NCBI GenBank assembly: GCA_015228875.1
Contig: JADGCS010000045.1
Span: 1-34,535 of the forward strand
Source of the DNA: Deltaproteobacteria bacterium
GTDB lineage: Bacteria > UBA10199 > JADGCS01
Length of the DNA: 34,535 bases
Direction: 5' to 3'
The translations under genes were made by a program, and so were the position numbers. A model generated the notes under the pieces. It was not told the DNA's origin. It searched no databases and was given only the letters and a program-made list of their open reading frames with translations. Shown here piece by piece: positions 1 through 7,288 of the stretch; the first letter of the stretch is position 1, and each line of letters opens with the position of its first letter.

Positions 1-2
1 GG

Positions 3-110
3 GGATCAGGTCGCCAATGTCGATTACTCTTGCCCCAGCATACGAGCACGAATTTTGCGGTCGGTAACTACAACGAGGCAATTGGCCCATTTGTCTACGG
101 ACTCACTTAA
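3..110 (+). CDS. Possible C-terminal end of an upstream gene (partial)
   Basis: A reading frame is open from the left edge to a TAA at 108-110 and ends with the residues NFAVGNYNEAIGPFVYGLT, which look like ordinary protein sequence. The other two plus-strand frames here read less like protein. Only about 35 codons are visible, no family can be recognised, and the start lies outside the window. A T-rich run follows at 114-131. It could equally be non-coding. Confidence 0.25.
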   Translation, partial: GSGRQCRLLLPQHTSTNFAVGNYNEAIGPFVYGLT

Positions 111-158
111 AAAGATTTCTTTTGTTTTTTTGATAAGACATCAATTGTTACAATCATA

Positions 159-212
159 AGTAATTTCCAACTTTTGCCAAGCACTGCTGTACTTGGCAAA
201 AGTTGAATTACT
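159..212. repeat. Long imperfect hairpin upstream of the protease gene
   Basis: Two arms, 168-181 and 192-205, are perfect 14-base inverted complements around a 10-base loop. The pairing resumes outside a two-base bulge with 159-165 against 206-212, giving about 21 base pairs. There is no T run directly after it on the plus strand, so a simple intrinsic terminator is not the obvious reading. It ends 37 bases before the protease start and may lie in that gene's leader, act as a processing site for upstream RNA, or be a small mobile palindrome. Confidence 0.6.
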
Positions 213-249
213 ATAGCAACTGTCAGCTGGTTGTTGCCGATAAGTAAAC

Positions 250-2712
250 ATGGCAGTCTGGCATGTAAACACAGAAGGGCTTGGGGACATCTACACCGTT
301 CTTCAGGAGATCGCCAACAGCAACAGGGAAGATGTCCTTTTTTTTGATCAGGGTATTCCCAATATAGGGGCGGAAGGCGTTGATCGGGTGCTCTCCGAAG
401 CAGACTACAGGGCCTGGCTTAAAAAAAATTCCGCAGAGGCCGTTAATTCAATACATGGGAATTTCAAAGGCGACAGAGCGCGGGTGCATTCCTCGCAAAA
501 TGAAGGAATTCAACCGCGTCAAAGTCAAGTTGGTAACTTGTTTTCATTCTGGGTCGAGACAGATCTGGGTGACAGGTTTAAACGCAACGGGCTAAGGGAT
601 TTTCAGGCCCTGTATGAACAACTCCTGGAACTGGACAAGCAGGACGGCTTAGATGGTGCGATCAACGAGATCCCTGATACTGTTAACATCTCTGTCCCTG
701 TATCCGCGCTGGTGAGCGGGGTACTGGCCGTTGGTGTTGTTGATCGACTGGGCAGCGGGCAGGGGAGCGCGTGGGTTGTGGACAGGAGCTATCTTGGCGA
801 AGGCAAGTGGATGTACTGGCTCATGAGCAATGCCCATGTGATAGATAGCATAGAGTCCGAAGAGATATTTCGCCACGTTGTTTTAAAAAAAGATAATAAT
901 CAAGAGGTAGCCCTTCCTGTCTACAAGATTTATGGGGTTGATTATTCCAGAGACGTTGCCGCGTTTGCGGTGATCAGCGAAGAAGAGATGGCCGTGCTGC
1001 CAACGGGACATTCCGATGATATACAAACCGGTGACGAGGTTCCTGTAGCGATTGTGGGCAATCAATTGGGTCAAGGCGTTGTGTTTTTGCCCGGCACCAT
1101 CAACGACCCGCGTGATTATTTTGGGGGCGTGGCCCATCCTTTAATTCACACTGATTGCCCGGGGACAAAGGGGGTGAGCGGCTCGGTGTTGCTGGATTTA
1201 ACAACGAACACAGTTATAGGCATGAACACTTACGAAGAGCGGCAGACCCAATCCAAGGCAAGTATACAGTATGCCACCCCCATAGATCTTGCCGTGGAGA
1301 GTTTTGACGCCCTCTTTGCCAATGGAAAGTTTGTTCACAGCAGCGACTTTAATGAGGTCTATTACGAAGTTCTCAACCCTCATACCCTGTCACAACTTGG
1401 ATTACCTGAGACAACAGCCTATTACGTGATATCCATTCCCCCGGGGTCAGTCGCCGAACGCGCGGGCTTTAAAGCAGGCGATGTTATTTTATCGTATAAC
1501 GGCAATCCCTTGCCTGTGAGTAGTGAGTGGGAGAGACTGCACGCGGATATTGCTCAAATGGCTGTTGGCAGTATTGTCAAGTTTGAGGTTGTCCGCATGA
1601 CGGATCTTAACAACAGGAGGGTGATTGAGTATGTGACCGAGCCCGTCTCACTCTCAGCCACAAAGACATGGCAGACGGCGGAAGGATATGCAGTCAGTGA
1701 TTTGGGAGACCGTGCAAAAAGTACAATCGCAGCTCACCTGAATATCGATATTGAAAGTGTGGGCGGCGTTCAGGTTGTCAAGACAGAAGGTGAAGATAAC
1801 GAAAACAACGCACAGGCCACCGTCCGCGGTGTTCATGCAGGTGAAATCATCATTGCGGTTAATGGTGAGTCTACTCCAAATGTGGAGGTTTATAGACAGA
1901 TTTATGAAGGGCGAAATCACTGGCTGCCAGTGGCGGTTACAAAGCTAGTCCAGGGAGAGTCCGCAGGGCACCCCCTTCGTGTGGCGACAGAGCTGATGGA
2001 GGATTTTTCAGAAAGGGGTAAGGTGTTGCCTGTTTTGAATATCAAGGCTGCGGTACTCACACCGGATGAGTTGCATGCCCTTGGTTTTTCTGCAGGGCAA
2101 CAGGCCCTTTATGTGACCGAGCAGTTTGATGCCATCGGGGCGCATCCGGAGGATGATCCTCTTTACCCCGGTGATGTGATTGTAGGGTATAACGGAAAGA
2201 AACTTTTTCAATCAGGGATTCCCTCCATACCCCTCATAGCACCGTTGTTCAATTTTTTTGCAGAGGAGTCGATTGATGATTTTCTGGGTCGCAGTAGCAC
2301 CGGGACAGAGTTTACACTCAATGTGATCAGGGCGGGGGAGCTTATTGAGGTCGGCAGAAAAAAAGATGGTGCCATGGGCATGGATTTGGATGATGTGGGC
2401 GCGGGCACACCTTACGAATTTCTTGCCGGCGATCTTTCGCAGCAGGCCAAAAAGACACTGGGATTGTCACCCGATGTATCTGGTGTTTACGTTATCGTCC
2501 CTTCAACGACTCGCGAACACCCCTATGGATTGTTGTCAGGAACGGTTGTGACATCTGTCAACGGACAACCCGTCAGCACGGTAGCCGAACTGCAGTTAAC
2601 ACTTCAGGAGGTCATTGCCAATAAAGAACTCCTGCTGATTGAAACGGTGGGCAATGTCCATCAACAGAATGTGGGAAGCAGGGGTCTTCTGGAATCACGC
2701 GCGCATCTTTAA
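250..2712 (+). CDS. HtrA-like trypsin-fold serine protease with about four PDZ domains
   Basis: An 820-residue protein with a chymotrypsin-like protease domain (about residues 150-350) followed by PDZ-like modules at about 365-455, 478-570, 595-710 and 725-812. The catalytic triad is visible: His196 in SNAHVID, Asp235 in SRDVAAF and Ser310 in GVSGSVLL, the last replacing the usual GNSGG form. PDZ-type sequences such as AGFKAGDVILSYNG and LYPGDVIVGYNG are clear. HtrA/Deg proteases normally have one or two PDZ domains and are exported; here no signal peptide is seen, so a cytoplasmic location or an unrecognised export route is inferred. Residues about 69-98 are encoded by a dispersed 90-bp repeat that lies in frame within the N-terminal region, upstream of the protease domain. 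The start at 250 has only a weak ribosome binding site, so the first residues are uncertain. Confidence 0.85.
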   Translation: MAVWHVNTEGLGDIYTVLQEIANSNREDVLFFDQGIPNIGAEGVDRVLSEADYRAWLKKNSAEAVNSIHGNFKGDRARVHSSQNEGIQPRQSQVGNLFSFWVETDLGDRFKRNGLRDFQALYEQLLELDKQDGLDGAINEIPDTVNISVPVSALVSGVLAVGVVDRLGSGQGSAWVVDRSYLGEGKWMYWLMSNAHVIDSIESEEIFRHVVLKKDNNQEVALPVYKIYGVDYSRDVAAFAVISEEEMAVLPTGHSDDIQTGDEVPVAIVGNQLGQGVVFLPGTINDPRDYFGGVAHPLIHTDCPGTKGVSGSVLLDLTTNTVIGMNTYEERQTQSKASIQYATPIDLAVESFDALFANGKFVHSSDFNEVYYEVLNPHTLSQLGLPETTAYYVISIPPGSVAERAGFKAGDVILSYNGNPLPVSSEWERLHADIAQMAVGSIVKFEVVRMTDLNNRRVIEYVTEPVSLSATKTWQTAEGYAVSDLGDRAKSTIAAHLNIDIESVGGVQVVKTEGEDNENNAQATVRGVHAGEIIIAVNGESTPNVEVYRQIYEGRNHWLPVAVTKLVQGESAGHPLRVATELMEDFSERGKVLPVLNIKAAVLTPDELHALGFSAGQQALYVTEQFDAIGAHPEDDPLYPGDVIVGYNGKKLFQSGIPSIPLIAPLFNFFAEESIDDFLGRSSTGTEFTLNVIRAGELIEVGRKKDGAMGMDLDDVGAGTPYEFLAGDLSQQAKKTLGLSPDVSGVYVIVPSTTREHPYGLLSGTVVTSVNGQPVSTVAELQLTLQEVIANKELLLIETVGNVHQQNVGSRGLLESRAHL
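452..541 (+). repeat. 90-bp palindromic element, copy 1, inside the protease gene
   Basis: This stretch matches, at the same 90-base length, sequences at 8645-8734, 10188-10277 and (minus strand) 26797-26886. It has an imperfect inner stem (CGCGGGTGCATTCCT against AGGAATTCAACCGCG, 13 of 15 pairing) and a terminal CAAGTT/AACTTG inverted pair. In this copy the frame used by the protease is open throughout and encodes residues such as DRARVHSSQNEG. The same frame in the copies at 8645 and 26797 contains stop codons, whereas the copy at 10188 is also open. The length being a multiple of three means insertion does not shift the reading frame. Confidence 0.85.
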
Positions 2713-2744
2713 ATCTACAAACGGCAATTAAACCAGGCTACTAA

Positions 2745-2855
2745 GCGACAGGAGATACGGGTTTTAATTGGGTTCTACGCGACTTCCCGTGCTTCACCTG
2801 CTTGTTGCGCAACTTTGACTCTCCGAACCCAATTAAATCCCGTATCTCCTGTCGC
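2745..2855. repeat. Long inverted repeat between convergent genes
   Basis: Arms 2745-2774 and 2826-2855 are inverted complements matching at 29 of 30 positions, around a 51-base loop. The element lies between the 3' ends of the protease gene (plus) and the aminotransferase gene (minus). No T run follows either arm, so it is not a textbook intrinsic terminator, but a bidirectional RNA-stabilising or terminating role is plausible. A small non-autonomous mobile element is the alternative. Confidence 0.8.
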
Positions 2856-2958
2856 CTTGTATTCTTCCAATGCTGCATGCGGACTAAACAATCTTTATCA
2901 CAGCAGACACGGAGGGACAGGTGTTGACATGATGCAGGTTAAATGTCTGTCATCGTCG

Positions 2959-4086
2959 TCAACCCTTTCTGCCCCCCGAAACTTTGACCAGCGCCTTGAT
3001 CCCTCTCTCCAGTTCTTGATCGCTCAACGCAAACGACAGGCGAAAGTGTGTGTGTCTCTGTGAGAACGCGGAACCCGGGACGATGAGGATTTCGTTTGCA
3101 ATACATTTTTTTAAAAAGGCTTCGCCGTCGCCATCGGGGCATTCGGGAAAGGCATAGAAGGCACCCTGTGGTTTTTGCAGATTGTAATGATTTTTTAGGC
3201 CCTCATAAATCATGTCGCGTTTGCTCTTGTAACTTTTTATCAGGTGATCGACATTTGTCTTTAAGGCCTCGATGGATGCCCACTGTGTGGGCGTGTTGAC
3301 GCAGACGTAGGTGAATTGCTGCAGCATCGTCATTTGTTCGATAATGGAGGCCGGACCGGCAGCGTAACCCGAACGCCAGCCGGTCATGCCGTGTGTCTTG
3401 CCAAGGGTGCGGATGAGCAGGGCGTTTGTATCGTGCTTAAGCCAGCACTCGTGTTTAAAATCGTAGCAGAACCGGTCGTAGACCTCGTCCGAGATCACCT
3501 GCAGGTGGTGTTTTTTTGCAGTGGTGGCCAGCGCCTTAATCTCGGAGGCGTGATAGGCGATCCCTGTGGGATTGACTGGTGAATTAAAAAGAAGGATTCG
3601 TTGTTTGATGGCCGGGTTTTCTTTTTTGGAAGCTGTGACCGCCTTTGCAAGAAGCTCCGGCGTCAGACGAAAATCAGGGTAGGTGTCAATCCGCCTGATC
3701 TTTGCACCGGAAAGACTCACCATGTATTGGTACGAGACAAAACAGGGGTCCGGAATCAGGACCTCTGCCGCATCATCGGCCATGGCAAGCAGTGCCAGCA
3801 CAAGTCCCCCGGAGGCACCGGAGACCGCCATGACGGACTCGGTGTTGACACCTTCGTTTTTAAGTGTGTCCACGATGGCCAGGGTGAATTCGGGGATCCC
3901 GCGAGTAAGGGTGTACTTGTTTTTCCCGTCGTTAATGGCTTTAACGGCCTGTTTTTTAACATTGGCGGGGACGTCAAAGTCTGGCATGCCGAGTGAGAGG
4001 TTGACGGGATTTTTCATTTTTGCCGCCATCTCAAACATTTTGCGGATACTGGAGCTTTGGAGCTGATTCATTCGTTTGGCGAACAT
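2959..4086 (-). CDS. PLP-dependent aminotransferase, class I/II (aspartate aminotransferase-like)
   Basis: A 375-residue fold-type I aminotransferase. The Schiff-base lysine is Lys230 in TLGKTHGMTGWRSGYA. The NSPVNPTG motif (168-175) and the ISDEVYDRF segment (198-206), which hold PLP, are present, as is an arginine near the C-terminus (FRLSFALS) expected to bind the substrate carboxylate. The start at 4086 is chosen because GAGGAG precedes it closely; the frame stays open 15 codons further. It overlaps the end of the upstream activator gene by 19 bases, so it is the last gene of a four-gene operon. Family members exchange amino groups between amino acids and 2-oxoacids; the true substrate is not evident. 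Context suggests it feeds a 2-oxoacid to, or removes one from, the reductase encoded at the head of the operon. Confidence 0.9.
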   Translation of the reverse strand: MFAKRMNQLQSSSIRKMFEMAAKMKNPVNLSLGMPDFDVPANVKKQAVKAINDGKNKYTLTRGIPEFTLAIVDTLKNEGVNTESVMAVSGASGGLVLALLAMADDAAEVLIPDPCFVSYQYMVSLSGAKIRRIDTYPDFRLTPELLAKAVTASKKENPAIKQRILLFNSPVNPTGIAYHASEIKALATTAKKHHLQVISDEVYDRFCYDFKHECWLKHDTNALLIRTLGKTHGMTGWRSGYAAGPASIIEQMTMLQQFTYVCVNTPTQWASIEALKTNVDHLIKSYKSKRDMIYEGLKNHYNLQKPQGAFYAFPECPDGDGEAFLKKCIANEILIVPGSAFSQRHTHFRLSFALSDQELERGIKALVKVSGGRKG

Positions 4087-4895
4087 GGGTTCTCCTCTAT
4101 TCCATAGAGCGCGGCCCCGTAGGCCCCGCAATACTGTGTTTCGGGGACAGTAAAAAATTCTTTGTCTTTGAGTTGTTCTTTAAAGAGATTAACAAGCCCT
4201 GTGTGATACGCGATGACCCCGCCCGAAAAAACGATTGTATCGGTTGTGATGGCCGTCATTTCGAGCACCCTTTTAACCACTGATTTGTACAGCGCGTGAA
4301 TGAGGTTTTCGACCTTCTCACCGCTCATGAGAATCTTGATGACCTCCTGCTCGGCAAAGACTGTGCAGAAGCTGTTGAGGGTCATCTCTTTATCGTGTTT
4401 TTCTGCGATGGTTGTGAGGTTGTTGAGTTTAAGTTTAAGCCTGTGGGCGAGCGCCTCGATAAAGGCACCTGTGCCGGCCGCACATTTGCGGTTGATCTCA
4501 AAATGGTGGATGTTGTTTTCCTTGATGGTGATGACCTTGGAGTCCTGACCACCAATATCAATGATGGTGTACGGTTTTTTGAGGCCCAGATGTTTTTTTA
4601 CTCCCATAAAGTGGGCCTTGATCTCGGTGAGTTTGTGACTGGCAAAGTCAATGTGATGTCTTCCGTAGCCGCTCGCCGTAATGATGTGTCCCTCTTTGAG
4701 TGAACCGCTGCTGTCGAACGGGGAGGGTTTGTCATCATCGGTCTTAAGTGCCCGGACCACATGATCGAGGAGTGGAAAAAGGGTCGGCTGTTTTCTTTTG
4801 TCAATGATGTTTCCGGAGGCATCGCAAACGACCACCTTGATTTCAGAACTTCCGCAATCGATCCCCCAGAAGTATTTTTGTATTAGAACGTCCAT
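4068..4895 (-). CDS. BadF/BadG/BcrA/BcrD-type ATPase, dehydratase activator
   Basis: A 275-residue actin-fold ATPase of the family that activates 2-hydroxyacyl-CoA dehydratases and benzoyl-CoA reductases by ATP-driven transfer of one low-potential electron. The phosphate-binding motif GIDCGSSEIK (11-20) and the second motif IIDIGGQDSK (111-120) are clear. The two cysteines that in the family hold a [4Fe-4S] cluster across the homodimer are present at Cys138 (NRKCAAGTG) and Cys177 (SFCTVFAEQE). It starts one base after the stop of the HgdB-like gene and overlaps the aminotransferase gene, so it is co-transcribed with both. Its electron acceptor is most likely the HgdB-like protein next door. 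The family assignment is firm; the physiological substrate of the pair is not known. Confidence 0.92.
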   Translation of the reverse strand: MDVLIQKYFWGIDCGSSEIKVVVCDASGNIIDKRKQPTLFPLLDHVVRALKTDDDKPSPFDSSGSLKEGHIITASGYGRHHIDFASHKLTEIKAHFMGVKKHLGLKKPYTIIDIGGQDSKVITIKENNIHHFEINRKCAAGTGAFIEALAHRLKLKLNNLTTIAEKHDKEMTLNSFCTVFAEQEVIKILMSGEKVENLIHALYKSVVKRVLEMTAITTDTIVFSGGVIAYHTGLVNLFKEQLKDKEFFTVPETQYCGAYGAALYGIEENPCSPNE

Positions 4896-4896
4896 G

Positions 4897-6081
4897 TTAC
4901 AGGGTCTCTAAAAAAGCCTCGATGGCCGTGGTGCTCTGCTCGTCCGAAAAACATCTTAAGTCGCAGAGGTCACCATTGATGACCAGTGACGGCAGGCCTT
5001 TTTCCCTGAGCCTGTTGGGCATGTTAAACTGGCTGTTGGTATTATGGGGGCAGGTCTTGGAGTCGTGAAAAATGACCCCGTCAGCCGCAAAGTCTTTAAC
5101 AGTATCAAAAATATATTTTTCCTTAAAGGCATCGTTGCGATTGATAAAGATGTCGAGGTAATTTTTTGCCATGCTGAGAAGGGGATCTGCCGCATCGTGA
5201 TCTTTGTAGATCCAACTGTTGCAGTAGGTGGAGGCCACAATACAGGTGTGGTTTTTTTTAAAGAGTTCGGCCATAAACTTAAGACGGCCCCAGACGGGCA
5301 TGCCGTCCCAGTATATCCTCTTTTTTTCGTTGGGGATAGAGGAGGTCTCGCTGGCAATCATTTCTTGGACGGCAAGATTTAAAAAACTGTAGAACTCTTT
5401 TGCCTGTTCTGTTCCCCTGAGCATCACGATGGGGCCCATCAGCACGGTGGTGTCAAAAAAGTTAAGGGGGCTTGGTTTGTGTTTTAAATGGGACAGGACC
5501 TCTGACCACAGGCCGCTTGCCTCCCAGGAGAGTTTGACGGTTTTCTTAAGATTGTCAAGGTCGAGTTTTTTATTGCAGATGCCCTCAAGCATGGCAATGA
5601 GCGCCTTAAACTGCCTGTAAACGGTGTCGATGTGGCTGTCCGCGATTTCGGGGAGCAGATTGGGTGAGTGAATGCCAAAGACAGGCGCTTTAAATTCTCT
5701 GGCGTAAAATTCGAACCAGTGCATGACCTCTTTGCACTGATTGGTATTGTACACCAGCACATCTGGCTTTGGCGGGGCCTGGATGCCGTAGGCCCTTGTG
5801 AGTGGCGTAAAACCCTTAAGGTGTGCGCCGATGTCACAGGTGAGGTAGCTGCAGATATCGGGTGAATAACCGTAGGCATTGGCCGTTGGTATTGTGTCCA
5901 TGCAGGTGCGTGTGGCACCGAGCATCGCGCCGTGATTTTCGGGAAAGTAAACCTTAAAACCAAAGGCGCGCAGAATTTCTGCAGGTCCGGCCGATGTGCA
6001 CCAGGCAATCTTTTGATGGGGGTCTTTTCCTGCGGCGTCAAGATCGAGAAAATAATCCTTCATGAGGTCTTTGAGATTCAT
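4897..6081 (-). CDS. HgdB/BcrB-family iron-sulfur protein (2-hydroxyacyl-CoA dehydratase D-component or double-cubane-cluster protein)
   Basis: A 394-residue, cysteine-rich protein of the 2-hydroxyglutaryl-CoA dehydratase D-component family. The N-terminal pattern is typical: WCTSAGPAEILRAFGF, then PENHGAMLGA, then SPDICSYLTCDIG. Cysteines fall at 28, 60, 77, 82, 116, 169, 280, 287, 344, 373 and 377, ample for iron-sulfur clusters. Classical dehydratases need two related subunits plus the activator. Only one is encoded here, next to one BadF-type activator. That single-subunit arrangement matches the double-cubane-cluster proteins and their reductases (YjiM/YjiL-like) better than a standard dehydratase. 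Its start overlaps the stop of the upstream reductase gene (ATGA at 6078-6081), implying translational coupling. What it reduces or dehydrates cannot be told from sequence. Confidence 0.85.
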   Translation of the reverse strand: MNLKDLMKDYFLDLDAAGKDPHQKIAWCTSAGPAEILRAFGFKVYFPENHGAMLGATRTCMDTIPTANAYGYSPDICSYLTCDIGAHLKGFTPLTRAYGIQAPPKPDVLVYNTNQCKEVMHWFEFYAREFKAPVFGIHSPNLLPEIADSHIDTVYRQFKALIAMLEGICNKKLDLDNLKKTVKLSWEASGLWSEVLSHLKHKPSPLNFFDTTVLMGPIVMLRGTEQAKEFYSFLNLAVQEMIASETSSIPNEKKRIYWDGMPVWGRLKFMAELFKKNHTCIVASTYCNSWIYKDHDAADPLLSMAKNYLDIFINRNDAFKEKYIFDTVKDFAADGVIFHDSKTCPHNTNSQFNMPNRLREKGLPSLVINGDLCDLRCFSDEQSTTAIEAFLETL

Positions 6082-7028
6082 TGTTTGCTCCGTTTGAGTC
6101 GGCCGGTGACGTTTTGTTCGAGATTTTTCATGAGATAGTAAATGGTCTGGGTCACGGCAACTTCTATATTGTGTTTTTCGGCAAAGTTAAAGATCTTGCC
6201 GCAGTGGTAGTCATTTTCTGTGGCGCGGTTCATTTCGATATCAATCAGTATAGATGGCTTGTGGTTCCCCCCTTTTTTAAGATACGTCATGGCCTCGTCA
6301 AGATAACTCATGCTGATATCCAGTTTCTCCGCCTGTGCCACCCATATCCCCTCGCGCACCATTTGTTTGACCATGCGTTCGAGGTCGGGCTCATCCAATA
6401 CCTCCTGCATCGTCATGCGTGTCAGCGCGCAGACCGTCCCGATGGACGAATTGAGAAGGGCCTTTTTAAAAACGTAGGCACGGTAGTCTTCTTTTATCTC
6501 GGTTGTGAAACCAGCAGTATTAAAATGACCGGCAATTTTTTTTATGATGTTCGGGTCGACACATTTTATTTTTGACAGATAATGGGTCATCGCAAAATGA
6601 ACACGGATATTATTGTTTCCAAGATCATTACAACCCAGATTAAGCACCATGCGCAGGGCATGATGGGGGCCAAACGCGTTGACCAGTTGCTCTTCGACAT
6701 CAATGCCGTTTTGACACGCAAGAAACACGGTATCCTTATGCGGGCATTCCCTTTTGATCTGTTGCACAAGTGGTGCGGAATGGCAGGTCTTGGTGGCGAT
6801 GATGATGACGTCGGGTTTTGTCTCGATGAATTTTTTTAAGTCCAGATAAAGATCATTTACTTTTGCTGTGACAGAGATGTTTCCTGAAACAGTGATGGGC
6901 GCTGATGTAAAGAGATCAAGCATGGCCTGATCGTAACACAGCGCCGAGACCCGTTGTCCCGCCTTTAAGAGATGGGCGGCAAGGACCGAACCAATGGGGC
7001 CCATGCCAATGATTCCATAATGCAGCAT
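6078..7028 (-). CDS. Ketopantoate reductase-like NAD(P)H-dependent 2-oxoacid reductase
   Basis: A 316-residue ApbA/PanE-family protein. The Rossmann motif GIIGMGPIGSVLAAHL (5-20) opens the protein, a CQNGID segment follows in the N-domain, and the C-domain carries FKKALLNSS with the expected catalytic lysine and PSILIDIEMNRATENDY matching the family's conserved helix. A GGAGG site lies just upstream of the ATG at 7028. It is the first gene of the operon running leftward through the HgdB-like protein, activator and aminotransferase. Family members reduce 2-dehydropantoate or other 2-oxoacids to 2-hydroxyacids. Because no other pantothenate gene is nearby, and the neighbours act on amino/oxo/hydroxy acids, I infer a non-pantothenate substrate, but panE function cannot be excluded. 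Confidence 0.85.
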   Translation of the reverse strand: MLHYGIIGMGPIGSVLAAHLLKAGQRVSALCYDQAMLDLFTSAPITVSGNISVTAKVNDLYLDLKKFIETKPDVIIIATKTCHSAPLVQQIKRECPHKDTVFLACQNGIDVEEQLVNAFGPHHALRMVLNLGCNDLGNNNIRVHFAMTHYLSKIKCVDPNIIKKIAGHFNTAGFTTEIKEDYRAYVFKKALLNSSIGTVCALTRMTMQEVLDEPDLERMVKQMVREGIWVAQAEKLDISMSYLDEAMTYLKKGGNHKPSILIDIEMNRATENDYHCGKIFNFAEKHNIEVAVTQTIYYLMKNLEQNVTGRLKRSKQ

Positions 7029-7288
7029 TTAATCCTCCGTGTCGTTTTGTGCGTGCCTATCCAACTCAACAGGCGGTGTCTAGCGCAAATTAAAGTCTGC
7101 CCGCAAAAGACCCCGTCCTGTCTTTTTTTTTACAAGCCCCGCCTGATAAATCAAATGATCCGTTCGTAATCAACATATCGATCGCCGTTAAAGAGTTAAA
7201 AATAAACAGAATCCTGTAAAGTTTTGATATTGCATTATTTTTTAAACCCCATACGATTTTTTTATCACGATTATTTGAAAGGGGTTGT

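Noticed and set aside
3601-4066. Plus-strand ORFs of 127-131 codons opposite the aminotransferase gene
   Set aside because: Antisense shadows of a conserved enzyme; no ribosome binding site.
5484-6041. 185-codon minus-strand ORF inside the HgdB-like gene
   Set aside because: Different frame of a clearly coding gene; composition is Pro/Ser/Arg-rich as expected of a shadow frame.
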